A DNA stretch of 46,474 bases from positions 1 to 46,474 of the forward strand of contig JAUWMQ010000006.1 in assembly GCA_030613065.1 (NCBI GenBank), written 5' to 3'. Shown piece by piece: positions 33,617 through 44,418 of the stretch. The DNA is from Candidatus Aegiribacteria sp. (GTDB taxonomy: Bacteria; Fermentibacterota; Fermentibacteria; Fermentibacterales; JCC-6). Position numbers and translations under genes: made by a program. Under the pieces are notes generated by a model. That model had not been told where the DNA came from and did not search any database. It saw only the letters and a program-made list of their open reading frames with translations. How positions within the stretch are numbered: the first letter of the stretch is position 1; each line of letters starts with the position of its first letter.

Positions 33617-33952
33617 TCAGTAAATGCAGGCATCAAGAATGGAGAGTACTTCTTCAAGTAGATCCTGAGAAGCCTTTTCGATAAGCGTGGCTTTTCTGGA
33701 ATGGAAATCGATCGATTTCACCTGTTCAACCATTACGAATCCTGTGAGGTTGCTATTCTCTGGAATTGGTATGTGGAAGGGGAAATTTCGCGATGTGTTC
33801 GTCAAAGGGCAGACAATAGAGAAACCGGTGCCGATATTGAACAGGTCTTTGCTTACTACAAGAGCGGGGCGCCGACCTCTCTGCTCATGTCCGGATTGAG
33901 GATCGAAAGTTACGGAAATAATGTCACCCTGTTTCGGTACGTAGAACGTCAT
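33617..33952 (-). CDS. mazF: MazF-family endoribonuclease toxin
   Basis: A 111-aa PemK/MazF protein: YVPKQGDIISVTFDPQSGHE, then QRGRRPALVVSKDLFN, VCPLTNTSRNFPFHIPI, and MVEQVKSIDFHSRKA. The Arg of RGRRPALV and the Thr of CPLTNT are the usual active-site residues. It probably cleaves mRNA at a short recognition sequence. The ATG follows the mazE stop with no gap. Confidence 0.93.
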   Translation of the reverse strand: MTFYVPKQGDIISVTFDPQSGHEQRGRRPALVVSKDLFNIGTGFSIVCPLTNTSRNFPFHIPIPENSNLTGFVMVEQVKSIDFHSRKATLIEKASQDLLEEVLSILDACIY

Positions 33953-34201
33953 TTACCATTCCTCCCTGCCCTCGGGTTTACCCCAGTCGACTTCCTCTGT
34001 TCGGTAATCCGCAGGGATTTCAGCGATGAGATCCTGAATATGGTGTTTCCCTCGAATCCTTATGGAAGGAGTTATGATGATGATGCCATCCTGTACCTTA
34101 ATATCCACTTCATCGCCGACATCAAGATCAGCATCCTTAAGAACGTGTCTGGCAAGGCGCAACCCCTGACTGTTACCCCATTTCTGAATTTTAGTGTGCA
34201 T
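33953..34201 (-). CDS. mazE: MazE-family antitoxin
   Basis: An 82-aa AbrB/MazE-type protein: TKIQKWGNSQGLRLARHVLK is the swapped-hairpin DNA-binding domain, followed by GDEVDIKVQDGIIIITP. The acidic C-terminus (EVDWGKPEGREEW) is the part that wraps around and inhibits MazF. It lies directly upstream of mazF on the same strand and should repress the pair. Confidence 0.92.
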   Translation of the reverse strand: MHTKIQKWGNSQGLRLARHVLKDADLDVGDEVDIKVQDGIIIITPSIRIRGKHHIQDLIAEIPADYRTEEVDWGKPEGREEW

Positions 34202-34435
34202 TCTATCACCACCTTATGTATATCCCATGTATAGCCTGGCGATGATTGACTGTCAATATGCAGAAGAGGCTCCATTTGTCACCGAGCATTTTTCCAATTA
34301 TACAGGTAGCATGCTGTTAACAGATCCATAATCAAGCATGATTACTGAGTATTTCAGAGTTTAGTCAAATTATGATAATATTTGAATGCTTGATTATTAT
34401 ATGATTGCAGGAATGATATAAATGAAAACTCATAA

Positions 34436-34461
34436 GAAAGGGGAGCCGAAACTCCCCTTTC
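34436..34461. terminator. hairpin terminator after the secreted 289-aa protein
   Basis: Perfect 10-base arms GAAAGGGGAG (34436-34445) and CTCCCCTTTC (34452-34461) around a 6-base loop, 19 bases past the stop of the gene at 34480. The T-rich tract after it on the minus strand is only moderate. Confidence 0.65.
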
Positions 34462-34479
34462 ATAGTGCAGATATTTGAC

Positions 34480-35349
34480 TTAGCGTATACTCCTCATAGA
34501 TGGAGATCCGTTTCCGTCAGGGGAACTGACGAAACCTGCCTTGATCTCACCCCAGGTACTTCTGGTCAGACTGACTGAAGTGTAGTTACCTACCTCTATT
34601 TCATGTACCTGATGAGTGATAAAATCAGCGAAGAAAAGAGTCTCATTGTCGCCAACAGCATCCACACGTCCACAGGAAAGTCCTAAAACATAATTGCCAG
34701 CCGGCCAGCCCGTTAAGGGGATACTTTCGACAAAAGTACCGTCGAGCTGATATACCTCAATAGTATAATAGGCGCTTGTTCTAAGAATAAACAGGTGTTC
34801 CCATCCTACAGCGGCTCCCATGTTCAGAGCGCCCGAAATGGATGCGAATATGCTGTGGGAAGAACCATCATAGTAAACGACATCCGGGTTTGCATAGCTG
34901 CTCAGATACACGTCGTTGTTGTCCCAGTCCACAGAACAGCCATCTGTGTAGTCATCTGTAGTGTAATAATCCGGCAGACTGGTATAGTAGGAGCCATTAG
35001 CAGGATCGATCAGCTTGGTAAAGGGGGAGTCTGCATCATTCATCAGCAAGTACTTCGTTCCCATATCATCGAAGCCATAGCCGATATCAAAGACCCATCC
35101 CAGATCAGACGCTACTGCTGTCCAGGTTCCGGCAGACATTGTGACCGGATCCATAGTCGCGTATGTAATGTTATTTGGAGCTACAGGACCTGCGACCCAG
35201 ATCAAGCCGGTGTCCCAGTCCATTGCCAGACCACGGACTCCATTTGCCGGTTGTCCGGTAAGGGATTGACTGCGAAGTATATCACCCGGGGTTGCATAAG
35301 TTAAAGAAACAACCAGTATCAGAAAAAACAATACGATGAGATTTTTCAT
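34480..35349 (-). CDS. secreted protein of unknown function, beta-propeller-like
   Basis: A 289-aa protein with a Sec signal peptide (MKNLIVLFFLILVVSLTYA). The mature part is beta-rich with repeating short blades (GLAMDWDTGLIWVAGP, CSVDWDNNDVYLSSYANPDV, VGWEHLFILRTSAYYTIEVY), reminiscent of NHL/SMP-30-like propellers. GGAGG stands four bases before the ATG. There is no C-terminal sorting tail, but the end is Ser/Pro-rich and may be shortened. No function can be given. Confidence 0.75.
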   Translation of the reverse strand: MKNLIVLFFLILVVSLTYATPGDILRSQSLTGQPANGVRGLAMDWDTGLIWVAGPVAPNNITYATMDPVTMSAGTWTAVASDLGWVFDIGYGFDDMGTKYLLMNDADSPFTKLIDPANGSYYTSLPDYYTTDDYTDGCSVDWDNNDVYLSSYANPDVVYYDGSSHSIFASISGALNMGAAVGWEHLFILRTSAYYTIEVYQLDGTFVESIPLTGWPAGNYVLGLSCGRVDAVGDNETLFFADFITHQVHEIEVGNYTSVSLTRSTWGEIKAGFVSSPDGNGSPSMRSIR

Positions 35350-35805
35350 ATCTCCTCCATTCCTTTTGCGGTGTATTGAAGAATAACCTTCAACCTGTGC
35401 GCAAATCTATTCAATCAGTCCACAGGAAACCTGGTTCAAGAAACTGTTCCGGAGAGCAGTCCAAAGCTTCCCATTTAGCATCAAATCAACTACATTAACA
35501 TAATAACCTGTACAGTAACGGAATGTCAATGTAATAATGAGCTGGCACCCGCAAAACTATTCGATATCAAGCAGCGGGTTCATCTGGAGAGGAGATGATG
35601 ATAAGAGTTTACGATTGTAAGCGGGCATCAACATTGTCTCCTCAAGTAAGTTCCGTTTACTCTTTACAAGGAGGATGCCGATGCCCGGCAGTACTATTCA
35701 CAATTGTATTCCATTCGTCGAGTGCGCATGAACCGGCTGTAGTATCTGAGGTTACATGTTCATGAAACTTTATACCTGCTTAGGAATAATCATGGTTATC
35801 GGATG
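35350..35805. other. 456-bp region with decayed small frames
   Basis: No intact gene. It contains the signal-peptide fragment described separately and a 16-codon frame (35681-35731) with a perfect AAGGAGG six bases before its ATG. The region looks like the debris of a former gene. Confidence 0.45.
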
Positions 35806-35854
35806 TCAATCGGGATGGGGAATGGTGTCCAGTCCACCGGCTATGGATACGTAA
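35756..35854 (+). pseudogene. orphan lipoprotein signal peptide running into the M16 gene
   Basis: ATG at 35756 with GAGG four bases upstream opens a 32-codon frame: MFMKLYTCLGIIMVIGCQSG, a good lipoprotein signal (Val-Ile-Gly-Cys). It then enters the antisense of the M16 peptidase's 3' end and stops at 35854. It looks like the beginning of a lipoprotein gene whose body was lost at the junction with the peptidase gene near 35806. Confidence 0.4.
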
Positions 35855-38442
35855 GTAATTCCGCTTCCAAGCCACCTTTCCGCTGCCAGTCTGATCTCTT
35901 CCTCTGTCAGTTCTGAAATCTTAAGCAGGGAGTACCTGTCGTGATCCAGAGGAAGCTTCATTGATGCGTAGGAAAGCAGTATCTGAGTTATATTGCTGTA
36001 CTTCATCATGCCAAGTTCCTGGCCGCCTATGTATGAGGCTTTTTCCAGTCTGAGTTCATTTCTGCTGACTCTCCTCTTCGTGAGATCTTTAAGCTCCTGC
36101 TTCAGTTTCTGAAAGGCCACAGGGAAAGCGGAAGGACTTGTCAGAAGAAGAGCAATGATTCTGCCTCGGTCAGTCAGAGGGATATAAAGGCTGCTTACAT
36201 GATATGAGAGACCTGTTTCACGAATGTTTCTCCCCAGTCTTGATCCTATTCCCTCGCCCAGTATTCCGTTGAGGACTGAAATGGCATAGGAATCACTGTG
36301 AAGCCTGGGGGGTGCAGGCGATCCGATAAGGACAGCTATCTGCTCCCTGCCCTCCAGGTTTATATGAGCTTCAGATGAATCGCGTTGATTGCTGACCTTT
36401 CCTATTTCGATGGGAGGGTGCTCAGGATACTTCCAGTTCGAAAAGTGCCGTTTGATTATCTTGAGCAGCCTGTCTTCCTGAAAACTGCCCACTGCAACGA
36501 TGACTGTTCCCGTTGGCCTGCAGTTCCTATGATGGAAATCTACAATATCCTCGCGCGACAGGGCTTCCAGTGATTCCCTTGTGGGTACCGCGGTTCTCTC
36601 GGGGGGATATGTTGACTGTCTGGAGAAGGAGTTCATTGCAGCTCCCACAGGGGATTTGATCCATTCTTCAAGGCTTGAGACCGCATCGGTTCTTACTGCG
36701 TCGATATCGGCCTGACGAAAGGCCGGGCGGACAAGCAGATCGGAGATTACAGACAGAACCTCGGCTGCGTCTTTGCTCAGCGATGTAATGATACCTCCGG
36801 CAAAACCGGTGGTCGATGAAAAATCCACGCTTGTACCCAGGTATTCGAGCCTTGCGTTGAATTTGATGCTGTCTTCATCGGGTGTTCCGTACAGCATGGT
36901 CTCCGCAGTGATTTCCGACAGACCCGTCATACCTGCAGGTTCCCTGTTTGAACCCATTGAGCAGGAGAAGCCAATTGAGACAATGGGAAAGGAAGTATCC
37001 CTTTTCAACAGAACCCTTATCCCGTTATCAAGCATGATATCCTTTGTATTGTCAGATACGGAAACATCGGGAGTTTCCAGAAGTCTGTCGGGAATCTCTA
37101 TTTCAGAAGGCTCCTGAGCAGAGGGGGGGAGCAGATCGGTTTCGGAGGAAGACACGCTCACAGCAGGTGGTCTGGCTTCACCCGTATCGGATGGCTTCAG
37201 CACCGCGATAGTAGCTGAATCCTTTTTGAAATACTTGATTGCTGCTGACCTGATATTATTTTCATCAACTGTATTGCACGCTTCTATTGAATTCCAGTAG
37301 TAGTAGGGGTCATGAAATTTCGCGTATCCTGTGGAGAGCCTTCTGGCTCTGCCCAGGGGGTCTGCATTGGATATTATACTCCACGCTTCCCTGCGATTCT
37401 TAAGAATTTTCAATATTTCGCTGTCAATTCCTTCCCGCCCGATTTTACCCAGTTCCCGGAAAATGATATCTTCAACCTTGGATACAGAGCTCTCCACCGG
37501 CAGCACAGCCCGTACAACGTAAAGCCCAGGCATGACAAGAGTATTTGTTGATACAGAGACATCAAGAGCAAGGGACGGTTTCACCAGGAGTTTCTCAAAC
37601 CTGCTGGATCTGCCCGATGCAAGGTAAACTGAAATGAGTGAGAGTGGTGCTGAATCCGCATGATCCCCTTCCGGCACTCTGAATCCAATGGATACTCTTG
37701 GCAGGTATGTGGGATGTTCAATATCCGTTCTTACCTGATCTGTACGGGAAGGTGCAGAGATTACATGGGGTTCATCAACTGCATGTCCCGCAATCTTTCC
37801 GAAAAGTTCTTCTATTTTTGCGAACACGGCTTCAGAATCAACATCTCCCACTACCGAGATCACAGCGTTCGAAGGATCGTAGAAATTCCTGTAGAATTTC
37901 AGCAGCTTCTCCTGAGAGAAAGACCGGATATCATCCTGTGTGCCTATGATAGGTCTGCCGTAAGGATGAGTGCCGAAAGCTCTGCTGTACAGAAGTGAAT
38001 CAAGTGTACCGGCCGGATCATCTCTGTGTGTAAGAAGTTCCTCCTCCAGTATGACTGCCTTTTCGGAAGTGACATCTTCAACAGTCATACTGCTGTTCTG
38101 CATCCTGTCAGCTTCAAGTTCAAGAATATCGTTAAGGCCGGCCTTTGGCACTGCTGAGTAATAAACGGTTATGTCTCTGGATGTGTAGGCGTTTGCCAGT
38201 CCACCGTTGCGCTGCACTATCTGCCAGTAAGCGCCAGGGCCGAACTTTTGAGATTCTTTGAACATCATATGCTCGCAGAAATGACTGAGACCCTGTGTTT
38301 CAGGGGTTTCCCACAACGAACCGGCTCTGTACACCAGGCATACTGCAGCTACCGGGGAGTACCTGAGTTCCTGAAGTATGACAGTAAGACCGTTTTTCAG
38401 CTTCTCTATCCTGACACTGTCAGGCTTAAAAACTTTATTCAT
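35806..38442 (-). CDS. M16-family zinc metallopeptidase, two-domain, no signal peptide
   Basis: An 878-aa tandem M16 protein. The first half has the inverted zinc motif GLSHFCEHMMFKES (HxxEH) and, about 75 residues on, Glu residues in EKAVILEEELL as third ligand. The second half repeats the fold, but GLSEITAETMLYGT replaces the zinc motif, so it is a structural half, as in the pitrilysin-like class. Near the end, the G(S)RLGRN region and an active-site Tyr in GLSYHVSSLY are typical. No signal peptide is present, in contrast to its paralogue 43 bp upstream, so the two may act in different compartments. Confidence 0.88.
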   Translation of the reverse strand: MNKVFKPDSVRIEKLKNGLTVILQELRYSPVAAVCLVYRAGSLWETPETQGLSHFCEHMMFKESQKFGPGAYWQIVQRNGGLANAYTSRDITVYYSAVPKAGLNDILELEADRMQNSSMTVEDVTSEKAVILEEELLTHRDDPAGTLDSLLYSRAFGTHPYGRPIIGTQDDIRSFSQEKLLKFYRNFYDPSNAVISVVGDVDSEAVFAKIEELFGKIAGHAVDEPHVISAPSRTDQVRTDIEHPTYLPRVSIGFRVPEGDHADSAPLSLISVYLASGRSSRFEKLLVKPSLALDVSVSTNTLVMPGLYVVRAVLPVESSVSKVEDIIFRELGKIGREGIDSEILKILKNRREAWSIISNADPLGRARRLSTGYAKFHDPYYYWNSIEACNTVDENNIRSAAIKYFKKDSATIAVLKPSDTGEARPPAVSVSSSETDLLPPSAQEPSEIEIPDRLLETPDVSVSDNTKDIMLDNGIRVLLKRDTSFPIVSIGFSCSMGSNREPAGMTGLSEITAETMLYGTPDEDSIKFNARLEYLGTSVDFSSTTGFAGGIITSLSKDAAEVLSVISDLLVRPAFRQADIDAVRTDAVSSLEEWIKSPVGAAMNSFSRQSTYPPERTAVPTRESLEALSREDIVDFHHRNCRPTGTVIVAVGSFQEDRLLKIIKRHFSNWKYPEHPPIEIGKVSNQRDSSEAHINLEGREQIAVLIGSPAPPRLHSDSYAISVLNGILGEGIGSRLGRNIRETGLSYHVSSLYIPLTDRGRIIALLLTSPSAFPVAFQKLKQELKDLTKRRVSRNELRLEKASYIGGQELGMMKYSNITQILLSYASMKLPLDHDRYSLLKISELTEEEIRLAAERWLGSGITYVSIAGGLDTIPHPD

Positions 38443-38485
38443 TCCTACAGGTGTATTCCGGTCATGCTGCTATCTGAACCATGCT

Positions 38486-41179
38486 TTACTCTGATAGAAA
38501 CTCCTCCTCCTGGATACCACCCGCTATGGATACGAACCATTCTCCTGATATGAAGTATCTTGATGCGGCTTCCCTGAGCTCATCAGGTGTGAGTTCAAGA
38601 ACTTGTCCAAGGTAGGTCAGATCCCAGTCGAGAGGTCTGCCGTTGGCACGGAGCCCCGTGAATCTGGAAGCCTGGTCTGCGTAGCTCATACCTGAAAAAG
38701 CCTGTCCCCCAACTGCATTCGCCTTTGCAAGGCGGAGTTCGATATCACTTACGTTTTCAGTTGATATTCTGTTTAATTCGTTTATCACCGATGAGGTAGC
38801 CTGTGGTATGTAGTCAGCAAGGGTTGACAGGTAGGCCGTAAAAATACCCGTGCTGTCGTAAGTTGAAGACCAGCTGCCGACTCCATACGCAAGTCCCTGT
38901 TCATCTCTGACGCTGTGTTCCAACCTTGAACCGATACCCCGTCCCAGGATTCTATTCATAATGCTGAAGGCTGGATAATCGGGCATTTCAATTCCAGGAG
39001 CGTTTCTGGCTATCAGAACTACCGCCTGCACCCTTCCTGGCATGAAGGATATCACTGTATCTCCGGGGGCCGTTGAAAATTCGGGAAATTCCATGCAAGG
39101 AAGAAGCTGCCCGGGATTGTCCCAGTCTCCAAAGAGATCTTCCGTCAGATTGTAGATTGTTTCAGGGTCCACGTCACCAACAACGGTTATGACAGCTCCC
39201 TCCGGCCTGCAGCAGGTTCCGTAGTAATTCATCACGTCGTTGAGCGTGATTCTGTCAAGAGTTGCCTCGGAAGGATTTCTGTAATCGGATGGAGAGTTTA
39301 CGGTAATAGCCATGAGGCTGTCGTAAGCGACCGAGAATGACTGTTCGGCGGAAGCTTCAAGATTTGTGTACTGCTCATGCATCACAGTCTCAAAGTCGGA
39401 TTCCCTGAAAGCTGGTCTCAGGAGCAGATCAGAAACTGTCTCAAAAGCGATCTCCACATCCTCCGAAAGCAGGGTTATCGAACCTGATGAGTATTCATCA
39501 CCCGAATAGAATCTGAGGTACGAGCCTTCCATTTCAAGCCTCTTATGGAATTCTGTATAGTCCAGGTCTTCGGTACCCTTCAGCATTGTTTCTGTGGTCA
39601 CGGAAGCAAGTCCGTTCAGCTCCGATGAATGCATCAGGCTGCCCATGGGAACTGCGAAGTTAATTGAGACCACCGGGAAAGCATGGTCTTCCTTGATGAG
39701 CAGGACAAGGCCGTTTGAGAGTTCGAATTCCTGAACGCCGTCAGCGATGGATGTTTCGGGAGGTGTAAGGAAATCTTCCGGTATCTCAAGACCTTCGTAA
39801 TTTATTGACGAAGGCTCCGTAATATCAGTGGGAAGTTCCTCCCTCTCACCACCTGAAGGTATTCCCATTTCTCCGGATGGAACGAGTACCGCAACGTTTG
39901 CACCATCCCGTCGGAAGTACTTCGATGCGGCTTCACTTATATCGGCAGGTGTAAGCTGTTCTATCAGTTCCAGTTGTTCCCTTGCATGAAGCGGATTGCC
40001 GAACATTGTGGTTGAAAGACCGTAATCTATTGCCTGTCCCAGAGGACTGGCGATATCAAGTATTTCCCCGGCACGGTACCTGTTCCTCTGTTCCTCAAGA
40101 GTTGCCTCGGGAATTCCGTTCTCAGCTATCTCGTCGAGTTCGCGCCAGATAATTTCCCGGACTTCCTCCATTGTCACTTCGCTGTCTCCCGGGGGGTTCA
40201 TGGTCACGTAGATATTGAACATTCCGGGATCTATCCCTCCATCATTCCATGCCCCCGCGCTGTACACCAGATTGGTTTCAACCAGGAGCTGCTCAAGCCT
40301 GCTGGATCTTCCTCCGGAAAGATAAGAGGCTATTATACTCAGAGCTGGATTATCAGGATGGGCACCGTCAACCGTGTGAAAAGCCATCACGAATCTGGGC
40401 AGATTCGATGCGTGTTCAATCTCTACGTATCGTGCTTCAGTCTGCTCCGGCTCGCAAGGGATGGATTCCTCCGGCACTTCCCCTGATGGAATACTGCCGA
40501 AATACAGGTCTATCTTTTGAAGAAGCTCTTCCGTGTCGAAATCTCCCACGACCGTAAGAACCGCATTGGAGGGACAATAGTAAGTTTCATAGTAACTGCG
40601 GGCCTTGTTATGGTCGTATCCTAGAATATTGTCGTCGTATCCGATAACAGGATAAGCGTACGGATGTTCAGTATATGCAAGTTCTCCAAGAGCCTCCCAG
40701 AGCGCTCCGTCAGGACTGTCAATACAGCTCATTCGGCGCTCCTCATGGACAACATTTCTCTCCGAAACAACTTCTGCTGAATCGATGGTACAGTTTACTA
40801 TCCTGTCGCTTTCGATCATTAATGCATCTTCCAGCCTGCTTGATGGAAGAAGAAGAAAGTAGCAGGTGACATCATTGCTTGTAAAAGCGTTAGCCATTCC
40901 TCCGTCCCTCTGGACTATCTGCCAGAATCTCGATTTTGGCATGTCCTCTGTTCCCTTGAACATCAGGTGTTCACAGAAATGGCTAATTCCCAAAATGTCA
41001 CCACACTCGTTACGTGAACCGACTCTGTAGGAGATAACCGAAGCTACAACCGGAGCGTAATGGAGTTCCTGCATAATGACGGTAAGCCCGTTCTCCAGAA
41101 TCGTAACATCAGGTTCCGCAGCAAATACCGTAGATATCGGGACAGCAAGTAACAGAATAAACAGCATGGATCTTTTCAA
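38486..41179 (-). CDS. secreted M16-family zinc metallopeptidase, two-domain
   Basis: An 897-aa paralogue of the following gene with a Sec signal peptide ([16 protein letters not shown]). The zinc motif is [14 protein letters not shown], with the third-ligand Glu in VVHEERRM. In the second half the motif position reads [14 protein letters not shown] and is non-catalytic. The two genes have the same order of motifs ([20 protein letters not shown], then [17 protein letters not shown]), so they arose by duplication. It starts with TTG, AAAGG eight bases upstream. It is divergent from pyrG and probably co-transcribed with its paralogue. Confidence 0.9.
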   Translation of the reverse strand: MKRSMLFILLLAVPISTVFAAEPDVTILENGLTVIMQELHYAPVVASVISYRVGSRNECGDILGISHFCEHLMFKGTEDMPKSRFWQIVQRDGGMANAFTSNDVTCYFLLLPSSRLEDALMIESDRIVNCTIDSAEVVSERNVVHEERRMSCIDSPDGALWEALGELAYTEHPYAYPVIGYDDNILGYDHNKARSYYETYYCPSNAVLTVVGDFDTEELLQKIDLYFGSIPSGEVPEESIPCEPEQTEARYVEIEHASNLPRFVMAFHTVDGAHPDNPALSIIASYLSGGRSSRLEQLLVETNLVYSAGAWNDGGIDPGMFNIYVTMNPPGDSEVTMEEVREIIWRELDEIAENGIPEATLEEQRNRYRAGEILDIASPLGQAIDYGLSTTMFGNPLHAREQLELIEQLTPADISEAASKYFRRDGANVAVLVPSGEMGIPSGGEREELPTDITEPSSINYEGLEIPEDFLTPPETSIADGVQEFELSNGLVLLIKEDHAFPVVSINFAVPMGSLMHSSELNGLASVTTETMLKGTEDLDYTEFHKRLEMEGSYLRFYSGDEYSSGSITLLSEDVEIAFETVSDLLLRPAFRESDFETVMHEQYTNLEASAEQSFSVAYDSLMAITVNSPSDYRNPSEATLDRITLNDVMNYYGTCCRPEGAVITVVGDVDPETIYNLTEDLFGDWDNPGQLLPCMEFPEFSTAPGDTVISFMPGRVQAVVLIARNAPGIEMPDYPAFSIMNRILGRGIGSRLEHSVRDEQGLAYGVGSWSSTYDSTGIFTAYLSTLADYIPQATSSVINELNRISTENVSDIELRLAKANAVGGQAFSGMSYADQASRFTGLRANGRPLDWDLTYLGQVLELTPDELREAASRYFISGEWFVSIAGGIQEEEFLSE

Positions 41180-41350
41180 GGGAGCAACCTTTCAGAAGGA
41201 ATGAAATTTACATATAACATAGCAGTATGCAATAGAGGAACAGTATTCGCAATAGCCTGCTCATGTATCTGCTTCTTGAAAAACTTGCAGTTTGAAAGCA
41301 TATTTGATAATACTGGGAACTATTTTCTTATTCAGAAAGGGTGTTTTTCG

Positions 41351-42967
41351 ATGCCTCATAATAGATGCAAATTCATTTTCGTCACAGGCGGAGTAGTCTC
41401 CTCCCTGGGGAAAGGAATAACCGCTGCTTCCATAGCTCTCCTGCTTCGGCAGAGAGGGTACACGGTAACCATGCAGAAACTTGATCCATACCTTAATATT
41501 GATCCGGGAACTATGTCTCCATATCAGCACGGAGAGGTCTATGTAACGGATGACGGCACAGAGGCTGACCTGGATCTCGGGCATTACGAACGTTTTGCCG
41601 GAGTATCCTGCAACCGCAACAGCAACTACACAGCAGGTAAGATTTATTCATCTGTTCTGGCAAGGGAACGCGAAGGTGGGTATCTGGGCAGCACAGTTCA
41701 GGTGATACCACATATTACGGATGAAATAAAGAAAGCTGTTCTGTCCCAGGCGGACGAGGGTATCGATATCGCAATAACCGAGGTTGGAGGAACGGCCGGT
41801 GATATAGAGGGGCTGCCTTTTCTCGAAGCCCTGCGGGAACTCGGCCAGGATCTGGGCAGGGAGAATGTGCTGTATATTCATTTAACGCTTATACCATGGC
41901 TGTCCGCATCCAGGGAACTTAAAACAAAACCTTCACAGCAGTCGGCAAGCATTCTGCGTAATATCGGAATCATCCCGGACATTCTTATATGCAGGACTGA
42001 AAGATCGCTTCAGGAAGAGCATTACAACAAACTCTCCATGTTCTGCAACGTCCCCCTTGAGGCTGTTATTGAAGAGAAAGACGTTGAAAACTCCATATAC
42101 GAAGTACCCGTTGAGCTTGCAGAACAGAAGCTTGATGAACTCATTCTGAAAAGATTGAAGCTGCCCCTTAATAATCTTGACCTTGATGACTGGAAAACCA
42201 TGATAAGCAGAATAGTGCACCCATCCGGTCCCCTGGTTAAGATCGGAGTTATCGGGAAATACATGGGCCTTCGCGATGCTTACAAAAGCATATTTGAAGC
42301 CCTTACACATGGAGGTATTTCAAATGATGTTGCCATGGAGATAAAGGGCATAGAATCGGAGGATCTCGAAAGGGGAACCACAGGTGTACTTGAAGGTCTG
42401 GATGGAATACTGGTTCCCGGTGGATTCGGCCATCGTGGTATTGAGGGAAAGCTGGAGGCTGTCCGGTTCGCAAGGGAGAAGAACATTCCATTTCTGGGTA
42501 TCTGTCTGGGGATGCAGTGTGCCGTAATAGAAACGGCAAGGCATCTTGTGGGGCTTCCCGATGCCAACAGTTCCGAATTCACTCCCGGGTGTTCCCATCC
42601 TGTTATCCATCTTATGGAGGAACAGAATGCTGTTACCGACAAGGGTGGGACTATGCGTCTGGGTCTTTATCCATGTGTTCTGCTTGACGGCTCGGCGGCG
42701 CAATCTGCCTACGGAAGCGGTAGGATTTCAGAACGTCACAGGCACAGGTACGAGCTCAACAATGAATACAGGGAACGGCTTGAAGAAGCAGGACTCGTCT
42801 GCTCAGGCCTTTCTCCGGATGGAGATCTTGTTGAGATAGTTGAAAGGCCGGATCATGCATGGTTTGTTGCCTGTCAGTTTCATCCGGAGTTCACATCAAC
42901 TCCGCTTAAGCCCAATCCGCTGTTCAGAGCCTTTATAGGAGCCACAAGGGAGCACGCGTGTGAATAG
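41351..42967 (+). CDS. pyrG: CTP synthase
   Basis: A 538-aa protein, standard length. The amidoligase half starts [20 protein letters not shown] (ATP loop), followed by [20 protein letters not shown] and [18 protein letters not shown]. The glutaminase half has [14 protein letters not shown] and the nucleophile Cys in [14 protein letters not shown], with a His-x-Glu in QFHPEFTS. It makes CTP from UTP, ATP and glutamine. The frame is open 150 bases upstream, but the ATG at 41351 gives the conserved N-terminus. It overlaps purF by eight bases. Confidence 0.97.
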   Translation: MPHNRCKFIFVTGGVVSSLGKGITAASIALLLRQRGYTVTMQKLDPYLNIDPGTMSPYQHGEVYVTDDGTEADLDLGHYERFAGVSCNRNSNYTAGKIYSSVLAREREGGYLGSTVQVIPHITDEIKKAVLSQADEGIDIAITEVGGTAGDIEGLPFLEALRELGQDLGRENVLYIHLTLIPWLSASRELKTKPSQQSASILRNIGIIPDILICRTERSLQEEHYNKLSMFCNVPLEAVIEEKDVENSIYEVPVELAEQKLDELILKRLKLPLNNLDLDDWKTMISRIVHPSGPLVKIGVIGKYMGLRDAYKSIFEALTHGGISNDVAMEIKGIESEDLERGTTGVLEGLDGILVPGGFGHRGIEGKLEAVRFAREKNIPFLGICLGMQCAVIETARHLVGLPDANSSEFTPGCSHPVIHLMEEQNAVTDKGGTMRLGLYPCVLLDGSAAQSAYGSGRISERHRHRYELNNEYRERLEEAGLVCSGLSPDGDLVEIVERPDHAWFVACQFHPEFTSTPLKPNPLFRAFIGATREHACE

Positions 42968-44408
42968 AGTCGGTGAGTATTGCGGACTGTGTGGAATAAC
43001 CGGATTCAGTGGAGATTCGGTCGCTCTTGTAGCAGAGGGATTGCTGGCCCTCCAGCACAGGGGTCAGGAGGCCGCCGGGGTGCTTATTTACTCAGATGGT
43101 AAGATGAAACTGCACAAGAGAAAAGGTACTGTATCCGAAGCCATGTCCGACATTCCGTCGGATTTTTTCACCGGCAGAATTGAAGCGGCAATTGGTCATG
43201 TAAGGTATGGAACCTATGGGGGCAGCGGGGTTGATAACGCTCAACCGCTGATGGTGAGTATGGCCGGGTTTCAGATAGGTATCGCTCATAATGGAACCCT
43301 TTCAAACGCCGGATTGCTGAGAGATGAACTGCAGCGTCAGGGAGCGATCTTCATGACGAATACAGATACCGAGGTTGTTCTGCATCTGATGTCCCATAAT
43401 CTCGAACAGACGGGCTTCAATATCCGGAAAGCTCTGGAGATTGCTCTTAACAGGCTCCAGGGAGCGTACTGTTTCCTGTTAATGACTCCGGATGGCTTTT
43501 TTGCCGTGAGAGACCCTCTGGGATTCAGACCTCTGAACCTTGGAAGGTTTGAGGAAGGCGGGTGGATAGTCGCTAGCGAAACCCTGGCTTTTGATGTATG
43601 CGGTGCTGAGTACATGCGGGAAATAAACGCAGGTGAGATCCTCTACATTCCGTACGATACATTCATTCCGGAATCGGAGCAGTTCAATAACGGAGCGCAC
43701 CTTTTCAGAAACAGGCCGGGGCTTGCCCAGTGCATTTTCGAGCATGTTTATTTCGCGAGGCCAGGCAGCAGAATATTCGGAGACAGCGTCTATACAACAA
43801 GACTTGCAATGGGACGTCAGCTGGCAAGGGAACTTCCCGTGGAATGCGATATAGTCGCTCCGGTTCCCGACAGCGGAATGTTCGCAGCAATTGGTTTTGC
43901 GCGAGAGCTTGGATTACCCTTCGATATGTGCTTTACGCGTAACCATTACGTAGGCAGGACATTCATCAATCCTGAGTCAGCACACAGAGCCACGATGGTC
44001 ATGAGAAAGCTCCAGCCCATTCCGGAAGCTGTTAAGGGCAAGAGACTATGTGTTGTTGAAGACAGTATTGTCAGGGGAACTACAAGTCGAGCCAGAATAA
44101 GGGCTCTCCGGGAAGCCGGAGCTTCGGAGGTTCACATGAGGGTAAGCTGCCCTCCACATAAATTCGGCTGTTATTTCGGAATAGATTTTCCGGAACCATC
44201 GAAGCTTATTGCCGGAAATTTCTCCGTGCAAGAAATAGCTGAACAGCTTGAACTTGACAGCCTTGGATACCTGTCTAAAGATGGAATGCTCAGCTGCGTA
44301 AGTGCGCATAACACATATGATTACTGCACAGCCTGCTTTGATGGCGAATATCCTGTAAAACCACCTGAGCAATACCAAAAACATAATGGGTACAAAAGTC
44401 TGATTTAA
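42960..44408 (+). CDS. purF: amidophosphoribosyltransferase
   Basis: A 482-aa protein catalysing the first step of purine synthesis (PRPP plus glutamine to phosphoribosylamine). The start is GTG, with AAGGGAG five bases upstream. A short propeptide (MNRVGEY) precedes the nucleophilic Cys8 ([11 protein letters not shown]), followed by [13 protein letters not shown]. The PRPP loop is [18 protein letters not shown]. Cys residues in [12 protein letters not shown] and [11 protein letters not shown] match the [4Fe-4S]-containing, Bacillus-type enzymes, which are oxygen-sensitive and suit an anaerobe. It is cotranscribed with pyrG and guaA. Confidence 0.96.
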   Translation: MNRVGEYCGLCGITGFSGDSVALVAEGLLALQHRGQEAAGVLIYSDGKMKLHKRKGTVSEAMSDIPSDFFTGRIEAAIGHVRYGTYGGSGVDNAQPLMVSMAGFQIGIAHNGTLSNAGLLRDELQRQGAIFMTNTDTEVVLHLMSHNLEQTGFNIRKALEIALNRLQGAYCFLLMTPDGFFAVRDPLGFRPLNLGRFEEGGWIVASETLAFDVCGAEYMREINAGEILYIPYDTFIPESEQFNNGAHLFRNRPGLAQCIFEHVYFARPGSRIFGDSVYTTRLAMGRQLARELPVECDIVAPVPDSGMFAAIGFARELGLPFDMCFTRNHYVGRTFINPESAHRATMVMRKLQPIPEAVKGKRLCVVEDSIVRGTTSRARIRALREAGASEVHMRVSCPPHKFGCYFGIDFPEPSKLIAGNFSVQEIAEQLELDSLGYLSKDGMLSCVSAHNTYDYCTACFDGEYPVKPPEQYQKHNGYKSLI

Positions 44409-44418
44409 AGGAGATACT

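Noticed and set aside
35594-35760. Frame of about 55 codons starting ATG ATG ATA with GGAGAGGAG upstream
   Set aside because: The translation has mixed composition without a domain, signal or conserved pattern and lies in a region that looks like gene debris.
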